From an uncultured Desulfosarcina sp. (GTDB lineage Bacteria > Desulfobacterota > Desulfobacteria > Desulfobacterales > Desulfosarcinaceae): 64,000 nt of DNA. The notes beneath the pieces are model-generated. The model worked only from the letters and a program-made list of their open reading frames with translations. It did not search any database and was not told the origin of the DNA. Position 1 is the first letter of the stretch. Every line of letters starts with the position of its first letter. The position numbers and the translations under genes are program-made. The DNA lies in the NCBI RefSeq assembly GCF_963668215.1, contig NZ_OY764190.1, positions 1-64,000 of the forward strand, in the 5' to 3' direction. Below are positions 24,702-34,364 of this stretch, piece after piece.

Positions 24702-26101
24702 CCCGTGGACTCCGATACCTTTTCGTGTTGCATGATTCGCTTTTTCATAGCAGCTTTTGCCTGTTCGGTGATATCTACCATTTCATCACCGAAAAAGTTA
24801 TCCGGCCAATTCTGAATATTGCCGAAAAGATCGATTTGAAGCGGTTCTAAAATAGCTGGCGTTTTGTTTATATTGGCAAAGTAAGCTGATACTTTTTCTT
24901 GAGAGATGGCATCTTCTGCGATACGCCTCTGTAATCGTCTTAAGAAATGTTCGGAATGGGTTTCGATGATTAATTGGATGTTTCGATCATTTCCATTTTC
25001 CCTTGAATTGACAACGTCAATCATCACATCTGCCAAAGCGGATTGAGCACTAGGATGAAGATGAATTTCAGGTTGTTCCATTAGAATGATCGACCCGGGA
25101 GGGGCATAGAAACATTGTACTAGCACCGGCAGCACTTGAGAAATGCCAAACCCCACATCCGGAAGGTCCACCCAATCTTTAGAGCCTTTTGTTCTTATCT
25201 TAACTTCATACTCTTGGCGTTGTTCGGAGATCTGATTGACTTTGAATTTCTCAATAAGCCCCATCTCGGCCAGTTTCGAAGCCACAATTTCTTCCAACGG
25301 CTTGGTCGGCCGTTTGGGGCCAAGTCCAATTTTACGATCTCGCGCAGAAAGAATCGCGGCCACCGTGTTTTCACCGGAAAACCCGACACTTTCAGGCGTA
25401 ATGCCAGTCCATGTGTACAACCTGTCTGTCTTGGTCCTGAGTGGACCCAGATAGCAAATGGATTTAAATAAATTTTCTTGTTCTAAGCTTAACTCTTGGA
25501 CAAACTCCGCATTTTGATAATAAGCGACCGCTTCATCCGGAAAGCCGTAAAACCGTACCACATCTTTTAGCGCCCAAGGACGACCTTTCTTCCTGACTAG
25601 GTTGTATTGTCCGGCGGTAACTTTGTACTCCCTTTTGTCATGTTTTTTTGATAATTCAACCGACAGGGATTGCGTTCTGTCCTGAAGCAACCGGTACTTT
25701 ATTTTTTTGACCTGCAACAAATGGTGTTTTGAATCACTTAAAGCGACTTCTGCCTCAAAGCCGAGTTCATCTCCAGAAAAAGATTTCCCGGAAACATGGT
25801 CTTTAAACCTTAAAATTTTTGGCAATGACCAAAGATATTCAAAAGAAATCTCGTTTTCCGGGTTTCTATGAAAGACCATCTCCTGATATGAGCCAAGCTG
25901 AACCGCCGAATTCTTCCCACCAGGATAAAATACCGCTTTCCGGTCAGGGGATTCGACTGTCTGCTTCAACATCATCAAAAATTGACCGATGCTGGATTTT
26001 CCCGAACTATTGGCGCCAAAAAAAAGGGAAATTGGAGCCATACGAATAGTGCCGGTTTCCTTCCATACCTTAAAATTTTTAATTCGCAATTGCTTAATCA
26101 T
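24698..26101 (-). CDS. SMC/OLD-like AAA ATPase (DUF3696 type), first gene of the trio
   Basis: 467 residues of the ABC-type AAA class found in OLD, GajA and PtuA-like proteins. It begins IKQLRIKNFKVWKETG with Walker A FFGANSSGKSS (K35), has the Q-loop-like segment LGSYQEMVFH, a family motif DVGFGISQVLPVLVQ near 325, Walker B SIILMEQPEIHLHP near 340, and the switch His in LIIETHSEHFLRRLQ near 380. The C-terminal ~80 residues fit DUF3696. No TOPRIM nuclease domain is fused. A GAGGGGG ribosome site precedes it. It probably senses a trigger and controls the PIN nuclease and ligase encoded after it. Confidence 0.85.
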   Translation of the reverse strand: MIKQLRIKNFKVWKETGTIRMAPISLFFGANSSGKSSIGQFLMMLKQTVESPDRKAVFYPGGKNSAVQLGSYQEMVFHRNPENEISFEYLWSLPKILRFKDHVSGKSFSGDELGFEAEVALSDSKHHLLQVKKIKYRLLQDRTQSLSVELSKKHDKREYKVTAGQYNLVRKKGRPWALKDVVRFYGFPDEAVAYYQNAEFVQELSLEQENLFKSICYLGPLRTKTDRLYTWTGITPESVGFSGENTVAAILSARDRKIGLGPKRPTKPLEEIVASKLAEMGLIEKFKVNQISEQRQEYEVKIRTKGSKDWVDLPDVGFGISQVLPVLVQCFYAPPGSIILMEQPEIHLHPSAQSALADVMIDVVNSRENGNDRNIQLIIETHSEHFLRRLQRRIAEDAISQEKVSAYFANINKTPAILEPLQIDLFGNIQNWPDNFFGDEMVDITEQAKAAMKKRIMQHEKVSESTG

Positions 26102-26149
26102 TTTTTGCGTCCCCCTCTTTGTGTTGACGCATATATTACCGAAATCGTT

Positions 26150-26650
26150 TCAGCCCTCATTCAAATCATTTTTGACATCATTATCCGGAAAATACGTCAT
26201 CGAAATCTTCTTCAACTCCCGCTGGCTGAACAGCATGGTGTAGGTTTCCACGCCCGATTTTTTTGACATCTTCCGGGCCGTTTCGCGGCAGTCTTCCTCA
26301 CTCTTGCCATGAATCATGGTGTACAGGTTGTAAGGCCAGTCTTCGGCGGGATCGCGGCGGTAGCAGTGGGAAACGGCCCGAAAGGACGCCATGATATGAC
26401 CGACCTCCTCGATCCGATCTTCGTCCACCTGCCAGGCGGTCATGGCATTGGCCTGGTAGCCGGATTTCTGATGGCGCAGGGTGGCACCGAAACGGCGGAT
26501 GACCCCCCGTTCGGTGAGATCTTTCAGGGTTTCGATCAGGGTCTCTTCCGGGATGCCGATTTCCTCTGCCAGGGCCTGGTACGGCCGGGATACGATGGGG
26601 ATATCCCCCTGAATGGAGGCGATTACTTTCTTCTCAAGGTCGGTGAGCAT
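26150..26650 (-). CDS. ahbB: Siroheme decarboxylase subunit (AhbA/AhbB, Lrp/AsnC-like)
   Basis: 166 residues with an N-terminal winged-helix (LAEEIGIPEETLIETLKDLT) followed by the marker GVIRRFGATLRHQKSGYQAN and the C-terminal CYRRDPAEDWPYNLYTMIHG. AhbA and AhbB together decarboxylate siroheme to didecarboxysiroheme in the alternative haem pathway of sulfate reducers and archaea. I cannot firmly tell AhbA from AhbB, and the partner is not in this window. The pathway would supply haem for the many c-type cytochromes seen here. Confidence 0.75.
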   Translation of the reverse strand: MLTDLEKKVIASIQGDIPIVSRPYQALAEEIGIPEETLIETLKDLTERGVIRRFGATLRHQKSGYQANAMTAWQVDEDRIEEVGHIMASFRAVSHCYRRDPAEDWPYNLYTMIHGKSEEDCRETARKMSKKSGVETYTMLFSQRELKKISMTYFPDNDVKNDLNEG

Positions 26651-26683
26651 GGGCGTTTGGTTGTCCGCTTTTTTACGAATTCG

Positions 26684-27784
26684 TCAATGTTCGGGAAAGA
26701 GTTCATGGATTTCCGCTTCACTGGCCTCACAGACACCCCGTTCGGTGATGAAACCGGTAACCAGACGCGCCGGGGTGACGTCGAAGGCGAAGTCCGCCGC
26801 CGGGCTGGTTTCCGGCGGCACCAGCACCCGGGTGAGCTGCCCGTCGGCCAATCCCTGGATGTAACGCACTTCATCCGGGCTGCGCTCCTCGATGGGAATC
26901 TCCTTTACGCCGTCGGTCATGGTCCAGTCGAACGTCGAAGACGGCAGGGCCACGTAGAAGGGAATCCCGTTGTCTTTGGCTGCCAGGGCCTTGAGATAGG
27001 TGCCGATCTTGTTGGCCACATCCCCGGTGTGGGTGGAGCGGTCGGTGCCCACGATCACCATATCCACGCGTCCGTGCTGCATGAGATGGCCGCCGGCGTT
27101 GTCGGTAATCACCGTGTGGGGCACGCCGTGCTTGCCCAACTCCCAGGCCGTCAGCCGGGCGCCCTGGTTCAGGGGCCGGGTTTCGTCCACCCACACATGC
27201 AGATCCACGCCCCGGTTGAAGGCTTCGTAGATCGGCGCGGTGGCCGTACCGTACTCGATGCAGGCCAGCCAGCCGGCATTGCAATGGGTGAGAATATTGA
27301 CCGGCCCCCGGCTTTTCTCGCGGCCGATAGCTTCGACGATTTCGGCCCCGTGCACACCGATCAGGCGGCAGTTCTCCGCCTCTTCCTCGGCAATGGCAGC
27401 GGCTTCGCTGCGGGCAGCATCGATGCAGGCCGCCACCGATCCGGCGTTCCGGACAATCGCGAGCACCCGGTCCACGGCCCAGGCCAGGTTCACGGCCGTG
27501 GGCCTGGCGGCCTTGAGCCGCCGGCATTCCGCTTCGATGAAAGCCATATAATCGCTTTTCGATCCGGCGTTCAAGGCGGCAATCATCACCCCATAGGCGC
27601 CGGTGACGCCGATAAGGGGCGCACCGCGGACGAACATTTCGACAATGGCATGGATGACTTCGTCCACTTGGGTGAGATCGGCAACCACGAAGCGGTGGGG
27701 CAGTTGGCGCTGGTCGATGACCTTCACCGTGGTGCGGTCGTCATCCAGCCAGATGGGACGGATCTGTTTGCCGTCGACGAGCAT
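26684..27784 (-). CDS. mtnA: S-methyl-5-thioribose-1-phosphate isomerase
   Basis: 366 residues, typical length for MtnA. Markers are VRGAPLIGVTGAYGVMIAAL early, VNILTHCNAGWLACIEYGT with the catalytic Cys, and VDMVIVGTDRSTHTGDVANK with the catalytic Asp. The enzyme turns methylthioribose 1-phosphate into methylthioribulose 1-phosphate during methionine salvage. It ends 33 bases before the siroheme decarboxylase gene and starts ten bases past the FHA gene, so it may be transcribed with them. No other salvage gene is nearby. Confidence 0.92.
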   Translation of the reverse strand: MLVDGKQIRPIWLDDDRTTVKVIDQRQLPHRFVVADLTQVDEVIHAIVEMFVRGAPLIGVTGAYGVMIAALNAGSKSDYMAFIEAECRRLKAARPTAVNLAWAVDRVLAIVRNAGSVAACIDAARSEAAAIAEEEAENCRLIGVHGAEIVEAIGREKSRGPVNILTHCNAGWLACIEYGTATAPIYEAFNRGVDLHVWVDETRPLNQGARLTAWELGKHGVPHTVITDNAGGHLMQHGRVDMVIVGTDRSTHTGDVANKIGTYLKALAAKDNGIPFYVALPSSTFDWTMTDGVKEIPIEERSPDEVRYIQGLADGQLTRVLVPPETSPAADFAFDVTPARLVTGFITERGVCEASEAEIHELFPEH

Positions 27785-27794
27785 GGTATTTTCC

Positions 27795-28175
27795 TCACTC
27801 CTCAGTATAGTAGACGCCCGGAATCCAGCTTTTCTTCAGCTTGGCCGTCTTGTCTCCCGGGTCGCCCGTTTCGTCGATAAATTTGAAGTTGTGCTTGCCG
27901 ATGCGGATGAGATCGCCGTGAGACAGCTTGTGGCGTTCGATGGGCTGCCCGTTGACAAAGGTCTGGTTGGTGCTTTCCAGATCCTGGATGAAGTGATCCT
28001 TTCCGCCGGGGGCCTCTGGATTGGAGAGGACTTCGATGCGGGCATGCTTCTGGCTGGCCAGCATGTCGTCGATGAAAACGTCGCTGTCCGTTTTGCGCCC
28101 GATCTGAATTTCGGGCTTGTCCAGCGGTATGCGTTTCAGGGTCAATCCTTCGTGGACCAGAACAAGCAGGGCCAT
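27795..28175 (-). CDS. FHA-domain protein
   Basis: 126 residues containing one forkhead-associated domain: PEIQIGRKTDSDVFIDDMLA, SQKHARIEV and LESTNQTFVNGQPI. FHA domains bind phosphothreonine. The gene lies 21 bases downstream of a Ser/Thr kinase on the same strand, so it is a natural candidate for its target or adaptor. The usual Ser before K-H is Gln in SQKH (S-Q-K-H spacing), otherwise the binding loop looks complete. Confidence 0.88.
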   Translation of the reverse strand: MALLVLVHEGLTLKRIPLDKPEIQIGRKTDSDVFIDDMLASQKHARIEVLSNPEAPGGKDHFIQDLESTNQTFVNGQPIERHKLSHGDLIRIGKHNFKFIDETGDPGDKTAKLKKSWIPGVYYTEE

Positions 28176-28196
28176 TTTATTTCTCCCTTGATCGGA

Positions 28197-30725
28197 TCAC
28201 AATCGTTTCAGACAATCGTCTATCGCCTTGGCAACGTCGGCAGCGGAATCATAGCGTTTCCGCCTGTCCTTGGCCAGCAGTTTGTTGACCAGGGTCTTGA
28301 CGCAGGGCGGGATCTCCTCGGCCACCTTGGCCAGCGGTTTGGGCCGGCTGTTGGCGATGGCATACAGCACCGCGCTCATGGAATCCCCCTTGAAGGGTTT
28401 GGTGCCGCTGAGCATTTCATACAGGACGATTCCCAGCGAGAAAAGGTCCGAACGGCCGTCGAGCCGCTGGCCGTCCACCTGCTCCGGGCTCATGTAGTTC
28501 GGGGTGCCCAGCACCACGCCGGTTCGCGTCTGGGAGGCATCCATCACGTGGGCGATGCTGAAATCGGTGACCTTGACGCGGCCGTCTTCCAGCCGCATGA
28601 TGTTGGCGGGCTTGATGTCGCGGTGAATCACGCCCTGGGTGTGGGCGTAGTTCAGCGCGGCGGTCACGTCCGCCATCACGCCCAGCACCTCGGGGATCGG
28701 CAGCAGGTGGCCCTTGATGCAAACCCAGGTCAGGTTGTCGCCCTTGAGCAGTTCCATGGCGATGTAGGCCATGTCGTGCTCCTCGCCCACATCGTAAATG
28801 GAGACGATGTTGGGATGGGACAGGTTGCCGGCGGATTCGGCCTCCCGGAAAAAGCGGTTTTTGACGTCGGGCAGTTCGGCCGGCTCCACTTCGGCATATT
28901 CCAGGGTCTTGATGGCCACCTCACGGTTGATCTTGGGGTCGCGTCCCAGATAGACGGTGCCCATGCCCCCCCGCCCGAGTTCCTGCAGGATTTCGTAGCG
29001 GCCGAAGGTCGGTTTGGCGCCGCCGCCGGCCATCATCAGCGGCTTTTCTCCCCTGCCCCCGCCCACCAGCGTGTTGTCCAGTTCCGCGAAGCGCTGGATG
29101 CGCTTGGTTACATCCTTGTAGTTCCCGGCCGACCGGATATGACGGTAGATGTCCAGGGCCTTGTTGAACATGCGCTTGCGCTCGAAATCCAGGGCCAGGT
29201 TGTACAAAAGGTGTTTGACGCTGCGGTCCTTTACCGGGCACTGCATGAACTTTTCGTGAGCCATGTCGAGCATGCCCTGGCCCTGGTAGGAAAGCCCCTG
29301 GGTGGTCAGGGCCTCCAGCTGAGCCGCCTGCATCCGCCGGGAGGCAAGGGTGAACTGCAAAAGGAGAAAGCCCGCCACGGCCAGGGCTGCCGGGGCCATC
29401 ACCTCGATCTTGTAGCCGTACCCTAAAAGCAGGCCCACGGCGGCAGCGTACCAGGTCGCCAGAAAAATCAGCAGAATGCCGGCCCCGAGCCGCAGGCTCA
29501 CCCGGGGAATGACCAGGGCCAGGAAGGTGGCGAAATAAAGCACGACCCCGATTTCCAGAATCCGGGTCCACGACGGCCGCGAGACCCGTTCTGCGGACAG
29601 GATGCCGGCCAGGGCGTCGGCCATGATCTCGACTTCCGGCGGCCGATCGTGCAAGCCCATCCGGAAAGTCCGGGCCGGCGGTTGGGCGGTGATCCCGATC
29701 AGCACGATCCGATCCTTAAATACCGCGGGGTCAACCTCACCGTTGACGATTTCGGCAAAGGAAAACCGTCGCTGCCGCGTCCATTCTTCGTCATGGGTCA
29801 CCAGGATGCGGTAGGCATCGTCGGCGATAAGAGCGATCTTGCCGGCGGCAAGGCGGGGTTGGCCGAACAGGTCCAGCCCCACGCTCATGTCCCGCAGACG
29901 CGTGCCCGTGGACTTGAGCGCCAGCTGCAGGGAAAAGGCGGGCAGCAGGCGTCCCTGGCAGGCGATCAGCAGCGGCAGACGCCGGACCCGGCCGTCATCG
30001 TCTTCATCCAGGTTGAGGTGCCCCAGGGCGCCGGCCTTGCCGGCCAGATCCGCAAAAGGCGCGATTACCCGACTTCCCATCGGCGGCCCCTGGAAACCGG
30101 CGCCGATGGCCCGCAGCGCCTCCTGCTGCCTGTCGGATGCCGCAGCCGGCAGAAACTGCGGGTTCAGGGAGTTGACGACCACCAGGCCGGATGGATCGGC
30201 AGATTCGTCGCCGGCCGGCGGGTCCATGGAAATGTAGAGCGGCAGCACCGCGTTGCGGGTCCGGCGAACGGCTTCGATGAGGCTGGCGTCCTGATCCAGA
30301 CGGGTTTCCAGGGCGGCCAGCAGCTCGTCGATCCGACCGGTCGTGGAACGGTCTCCGTCCCATTGCGGGTCGGCCAGCCGGCTTCGCAGTTCCTGAACAG
30401 CGGCCAGCCCTTCGCCCTGGTCCGGCTGGGTGTAAAGCAGGCACAGCCCGACCGCGGCGGCATCGTTTTCGGATAGAAGCGTCAACAGCTCGGCGATGCG
30501 CGAACGGGGCCAGGGCCACTGGCCGAACTGCCCGATGCTGCGGTCATCGATGGCCACAACGGCGATGGGCAGGTCCTGCGGATGGCCGACCCGGCCGGCC
30601 CAGAAATCGAAGTTGCGGTTTTCGACAGTGGTCCAGGGGGCAAAGGAGGTGACCATTGCAATCAGAACCAGGGCCGTCAGCAAGACGACCTGGATCAATG
30701 GGGTGGTGAGTATCCTTTTCAGCAT
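28197..30725 (-). CDS. CHASE2-domain membrane Ser/Thr protein kinase
   Basis: 842 residues: an N-terminal transmembrane helix, a CHASE2 sensor domain outside the membrane (~30-380; FDFWAGRVGHPQDLPIAVVA, IDDRSIGQFGQWPW), three membrane helices (~385-460), a short TPR-like linker, and a cytoplasmic Hanks-type kinase (~573-840). Kinase motifs are LGRGGMGTVYLGRD, VAIKTLEY and VIHRDIKPANIM near residue 700. The magnesium loop reads TDFSIAH instead of DFG, with the catalytic Asp kept. The ATG overlaps the end of the YcaO gene by seven bases (ATGCTGA), implying coupled translation. It probably phosphorylates the neighbouring FHA partner or others. Confidence 0.9.
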   Translation of the reverse strand: MLKRILTTPLIQVVLLTALVLIAMVTSFAPWTTVENRNFDFWAGRVGHPQDLPIAVVAIDDRSIGQFGQWPWPRSRIAELLTLLSENDAAAVGLCLLYTQPDQGEGLAAVQELRSRLADPQWDGDRSTTGRIDELLAALETRLDQDASLIEAVRRTRNAVLPLYISMDPPAGDESADPSGLVVVNSLNPQFLPAAASDRQQEALRAIGAGFQGPPMGSRVIAPFADLAGKAGALGHLNLDEDDDGRVRRLPLLIACQGRLLPAFSLQLALKSTGTRLRDMSVGLDLFGQPRLAAGKIALIADDAYRILVTHDEEWTRQRRFSFAEIVNGEVDPAVFKDRIVLIGITAQPPARTFRMGLHDRPPEVEIMADALAGILSAERVSRPSWTRILEIGVVLYFATFLALVIPRVSLRLGAGILLIFLATWYAAAVGLLLGYGYKIEVMAPAALAVAGFLLLQFTLASRRMQAAQLEALTTQGLSYQGQGMLDMAHEKFMQCPVKDRSVKHLLYNLALDFERKRMFNKALDIYRHIRSAGNYKDVTKRIQRFAELDNTLVGGGRGEKPLMMAGGGAKPTFGRYEILQELGRGGMGTVYLGRDPKINREVAIKTLEYAEVEPAELPDVKNRFFREAESAGNLSHPNIVSIYDVGEEHDMAYIAMELLKGDNLTWVCIKGHLLPIPEVLGVMADVTAALNYAHTQGVIHRDIKPANIMRLEDGRVKVTDFSIAHVMDASQTRTGVVLGTPNYMSPEQVDGQRLDGRSDLFSLGIVLYEMLSGTKPFKGDSMSAVLYAIANSRPKPLAKVAEEIPPCVKTLVNKLLAKDRRKRYDSAADVAKAIDDCLKRL

Positions 30726-32071
30726 GATCGCTTCTGTTTTTCTTCCGGACTGCCGTCGGAAACAAAAAACGATTCCATCACCTGTTTAAACGATTCTCCG
30801 CGCCAGGTGGAATCCGGGCGGGTATCGACGGAAGTCAGAATATCGCTGTGAACGAATGGAAGAAAGTCCGAAATGCCCGGCAAAACGACGCGCACCACGG
30901 GAAACTGGAGCACCGGGTGGGTGAGGTTCACAACGATAAAGTCGGTGTCAAGGCTCCGGCAGATCGCTTTGATGGCTTCGATTTCCGACAGGAGATCCTC
31001 GCTCTGGCTGTTCCTGAAGGCAACGGTCTCCCCTTCTTCGAGAAAGGAGATGTCCTTCTGGGAGATGCAGCACTTGAACAGCAGGTACAGGTTGGAAAGG
31101 CGCGAGCGATGGACCACCGGCCGGTCCAGATCGGGCCGGGGCATGGTCAGCGTGCCGCGGCCCTGCATGTATTCGGTCAGGCAGCGGCCCAGCGCCTCTT
31201 CCATATTGAAGGCAACGCCGGGCACTAGGATTTTGTGCTCCAGCCTTCCCGGCCGCAGGTTGTGATTGATGAAAAGCGCGCCAATGCTGGGAAAGCGGCC
31301 GCCCATGGAGAAGTCTTTCACGATGACCTCCACGTTCTGGCTTTCGTAAAAGGCCAGCATGGACGCCAGGCGGCCGTTGCCCAAAGTGGCCTTGTCGATG
31401 GTCGGCACCTGCTGCTCGGGTTTGATGATCTGGATCTGGGTGTGGCGTTCGAACACCTCGCAGGTGGCCTGGACGATGGCCTCTTCCAGGGTGTTGCCGG
31501 CGGCCATGCCGTTGGAAGCGTTGATGTAGGTGACGAAATTGATGGGCACCTTGACGGTTTTGTCCTGCACCACCGAATAGCCGTCCACCCAGTGCCGGGC
31601 CATCCGGCTGTCTTTGATTCTGTCGATATCCACCGAACTCAGATGGGGCTGGTGGCGCAGCAGCGTTTCGACGGTCAGACATTCGGCTTTCAGGTCGTCC
31701 TGGTGGCTGTCGATATAGCCATCCAGCCACTCGAAGTTCAAAAAGCGGTTGACCTGCCGGCTGTAAAGGGCGGGCATGTTGAAGCGCACCTTTTCCTCGA
31801 AGGCCTGGAAAAAAAGCCCGCCGCTGAAGCGTTCGGCCAGTTCGGCATGGGCGCTGGCCCGGCACAGCGCCGGCGTCAGTCCTTTTCCCTGGCACTGCAA
31901 GTCGATGGTGTCGATCCCGATCTGGGACCAGTGAATCCGGTCCGAAACCTCAACGGGCATATAGCGGATATCGTAGTTCAGCCGGTCGAAGCCGGCGGCG
32001 ATGTTGCGGACGGTGTTTTCCGGGGTGTCGGTCTTCCCGAATTCGTTGCGAACGTGGTTCTTGAGGTTCAT
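30719..32071 (-). CDS. YcaO-domain protein
   Basis: 450 residues with YcaO ATP-binding blocks: LCRASAHAELAERFSGGLFF near residue 70, NGMAAGNTLEEAIVQATCEV with FERH near 190, and a late acidic segment MEEALGRCLTEYMQGRG. YcaO proteins use ATP to activate amide bonds, making azolines or thioamides, or modifying ribosomal proteins. No precursor peptide, TfuA, or dehydrogenase lies beside it. It is translationally coupled to a Ser/Thr kinase, an unusual neighbour. C-terminus ends with Cys, and no PxPxP tail is present. Substrate unknown. Confidence 0.88.
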   Translation of the reverse strand: MNLKNHVRNEFGKTDTPENTVRNIAAGFDRLNYDIRYMPVEVSDRIHWSQIGIDTIDLQCQGKGLTPALCRASAHAELAERFSGGLFFQAFEEKVRFNMPALYSRQVNRFLNFEWLDGYIDSHQDDLKAECLTVETLLRHQPHLSSVDIDRIKDSRMARHWVDGYSVVQDKTVKVPINFVTYINASNGMAAGNTLEEAIVQATCEVFERHTQIQIIKPEQQVPTIDKATLGNGRLASMLAFYESQNVEVIVKDFSMGGRFPSIGALFINHNLRPGRLEHKILVPGVAFNMEEALGRCLTEYMQGRGTLTMPRPDLDRPVVHRSRLSNLYLLFKCCISQKDISFLEEGETVAFRNSQSEDLLSEIEAIKAICRSLDTDFIVVNLTHPVLQFPVVRVVLPGISDFLPFVHSDILTSVDTRPDSTWRGESFKQVMESFFVSDGSPEEKQKRSC

Positions 32072-32106
32072 GGGATATTTTCCAGCATGCTAAAAATCAA
32101 TGATAG

Positions 32107-33804
32107 TTACAGCTTCCCCTTTTTGATGATCGCCACCAGCAGCCACAAGCCCATGATGGCGGCGGCCAGAAATCCGATGATGCCGATCAGGGAGATGCCG
32201 TAAAACAGCGGCGGGGTCTTGGAGATGACGATCAGGGCCGAACCGATGATCAGGGCCGCGATGATGATGGCAAAAGAGACGCGGTTGCTGATCTGATCGT
32301 GGGTGTGAAGCATCTTCTCCATGTTCTTCAACTCCAGCATGAAGGTGAGCTTCTTCTGGCGGATGGTGCGGGTGATCTCCAAAAGGTCTTTGGGAAACTC
32401 CTGAACGAAATCCATGTACTGGGCCACGATGCTCACCGCATCGCTGCTCAAGCGCTTGGGGGAAAAACGGGAAAGCTTGACCTGTTTGATGAACGGTTCG
32501 GCGTGGGCGATCATATCGAAGTCGGGATCCAGTTCCAGCCCCACCCCCTCTACGGTGGACAGGGCCTTCATCATCAGAAAAATCTCCGGGGGAATCCGCA
32601 GCCGGTGCTCGGCGGCCAGTTCGAGCATGTTCTGCATCAGCTTGCCGATTTGAATGTCCTTCAAGGACCGGTACAGGTGCTCGCCCATGAAATCGGCCAC
32701 GTCCTTGTCCAGCTGGCGCAGGTCGGGTTCTTCGTCCCAGAGGGTCAGTTTGAGCAGCACCCGGGTGGTGCGCTGTTCGTCGCGGCGCACCACGGCGTCC
32801 ACCAGTTCCACGAAGGATTCGCGGGTGGCGCGGTCCACACTGCCCATCATGCCGAAGTCCAGCAGGCAGATCACGTTGTCGGGCAGAACGAACAGATTTC
32901 CGGGATGAGGATCGGCGTGGAAAAAGCCGTGCTCGAAAATCTGGGTCAGCAGGATATCGGCTCCGCGCCGGGTGATCAATTTGCGGTCGTAGCCGTTGTC
33001 GTCCAGCCGGTCCAGAAGCGAGACCTTGATGCCGTCGATGAATTCGGTGGTCAGCATCCGCTCGGTGGTGAACTCCCGGTACACCTTGGGGATGTAGACC
33101 GTGTCGTCGTGGAGAAAAGATCGGGCCACCCGCTCCATGCTGGTGGCCTCCAGGGTGTAGTTCATCTCCTTTTCGATGGAGCGGGCGAACTCTTCGACGA
33201 TCTTGACCGGCCGGTGGTGGGCCAGTTCCTCGATGTGGCGCTCGGCCAGGGTGGCCAGGTGAAGCATGATCTCCAGGTCCACCTCCACGACCTTGCGGAT
33301 TCCCGGCCGCTGGACCTTGACCGCCACATCCTCGCCATCCTGGAGCCGGGCCCGGTGTACCTGCCCGATGGAAGCCGAGGCCAAAGGCTCGGGATCCAGA
33401 TAATCGAAGAGGTTGTCGATGGACTGGCCGGTTTCGTTGCGGATAATGCGGGTAACGTCGGAAAAGGGAAAGGAGGGAACTTTGTCCTGGAGCTTGGCCA
33501 GCTCGCGGACGAAATCCACCGCGACCAGGTCCGGACGGGTGGAGAGGATCTGACCCAGCTTGATATAGGTCGGGCCCAGTTCCTCGATGGCCATCCGAAC
33601 CCGCACCGCACGGGAAAGGCGCTCCACGCGCTCGCCGCGCTTGCGCGAAATCATCTGGAGACCGATCTCGATGTACTGGTCGATCTTCAGCAGTTCGATG
33701 ATATCTTCGAAACCGTATTTGAAAAAGACCGCCAGAATCTGGCTATAGCGGTTCAGGTTCCGATAGGTGCGGCCGACGACGCCGATTTTGCGTATGCTGA
33801 TCAT
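32107..33804 (-). CDS. ABC1/UbiB (AarF) family atypical kinase
   Basis: 565 residues. The ABC1 core carries the family's KxGQ motif in [20 protein letters not shown], the Ala-rich loop [19 protein letters not shown], the Lys in [22 protein letters not shown] and [10 protein letters not shown]. Two hydrophobic helices end the protein ([35 protein letters not shown]). UbiB/AarF proteins support quinone synthesis or lipid homeostasis; sulfate reducers use menaquinone, so a role there is inferred only. It follows the phasin-like gene by ten bases. Confidence 0.9.
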   Translation of the reverse strand: MISIRKIGVVGRTYRNLNRYSQILAVFFKYGFEDIIELLKIDQYIEIGLQMISRKRGERVERLSRAVRVRMAIEELGPTYIKLGQILSTRPDLVAVDFVRELAKLQDKVPSFPFSDVTRIIRNETGQSIDNLFDYLDPEPLASASIGQVHRARLQDGEDVAVKVQRPGIRKVVEVDLEIMLHLATLAERHIEELAHHRPVKIVEEFARSIEKEMNYTLEATSMERVARSFLHDDTVYIPKVYREFTTERMLTTEFIDGIKVSLLDRLDDNGYDRKLITRRGADILLTQIFEHGFFHADPHPGNLFVLPDNVICLLDFGMMGSVDRATRESFVELVDAVVRRDEQRTTRVLLKLTLWDEEPDLRQLDKDVADFMGEHLYRSLKDIQIGKLMQNMLELAAEHRLRIPPEIFLMMKALSTVEGVGLELDPDFDMIAHAEPFIKQVKLSRFSPKRLSSDAVSIVAQYMDFVQEFPKDLLEITRTIRQKKLTFMLELKNMEKMLHTHDQISNRVSFAIIIAALIIGSALIVISKTPPLFYGISLIGIIGFLAAAIMGLWLLVAIIKKGKL

Positions 33805-33814
33805 CCGGCCCGCA

Positions 33815-34132
33815 TCAGGACGCAGACTCGTCGCCCTGGCTGCTGATCAACTTCTTCAGGTCGCGGATCTCTTTTTTAAGGCCCTTGAGGTCTTCCTGGG
33901 TGACCACGTCGGCTTTTTTGAGCAACTCTTTGACGCTCTTTTCGACTCGCTCCTCGAGCTTCTTCTGGGCGTCTTCATAGCGGCTTTGCAGTTCATCGAT
34001 AAACTTGCGACCCTCTTTTTCGGTCATCTTGCTCTGCTCGGCCACTTCCTTGGCCAGATCTTCCACCTCGTCCCAGGCCTTAAGGGCCAGGCCCACGCCG
34101 GCAAGCATGCTTTTTCTAACCAGATCGAACAT
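33815..34132 (-). CDS. Phasin-like coiled-coil protein
   Basis: 105 residues from the ATG at 34132, which follows AGGAGATTCCG. A short hydrophobic/amphipathic start (MFDLVRKSMLAGVGLALKAW) leads to long charged helices (AKEVAEQSKMTEKEGRKFID; KKLEERVEKSVKELLKKADV; LKGLKKEIRDLKKLISS), a pattern of poly(hydroxyalkanoate) granule-associated/phasin-family proteins. In many deltaproteobacteria a similar gene precedes ubiB. It may associate with membranes or lipid bodies; the exact role is unknown. Confidence 0.78.
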   Translation of the reverse strand: MFDLVRKSMLAGVGLALKAWDEVEDLAKEVAEQSKMTEKEGRKFIDELQSRYEDAQKKLEERVEKSVKELLKKADVVTQEDLKGLKKEIRDLKKLISSQGDESAS

Positions 34133-34364
34133 CGGAATCTCCTTTTTCATAAATGGGATCGGAACTGCATCGAAGTCGGGAACATTGTTGGCAAATCTAC
34201 CACATGGTATTTTTATTGGCAAGGTGTAGCGTGTCCGGCAGGTAGCCGGTTTCTACCCTTGACTGTTTTTCCTAACTAGCTTAACAAGCTGTGAATCGTT
34301 CGACAGTAGGCTGCCGCACCCCCAAAATAATCACGTCCGAAGACGCTGAAAGGAGTTTTGCTCT

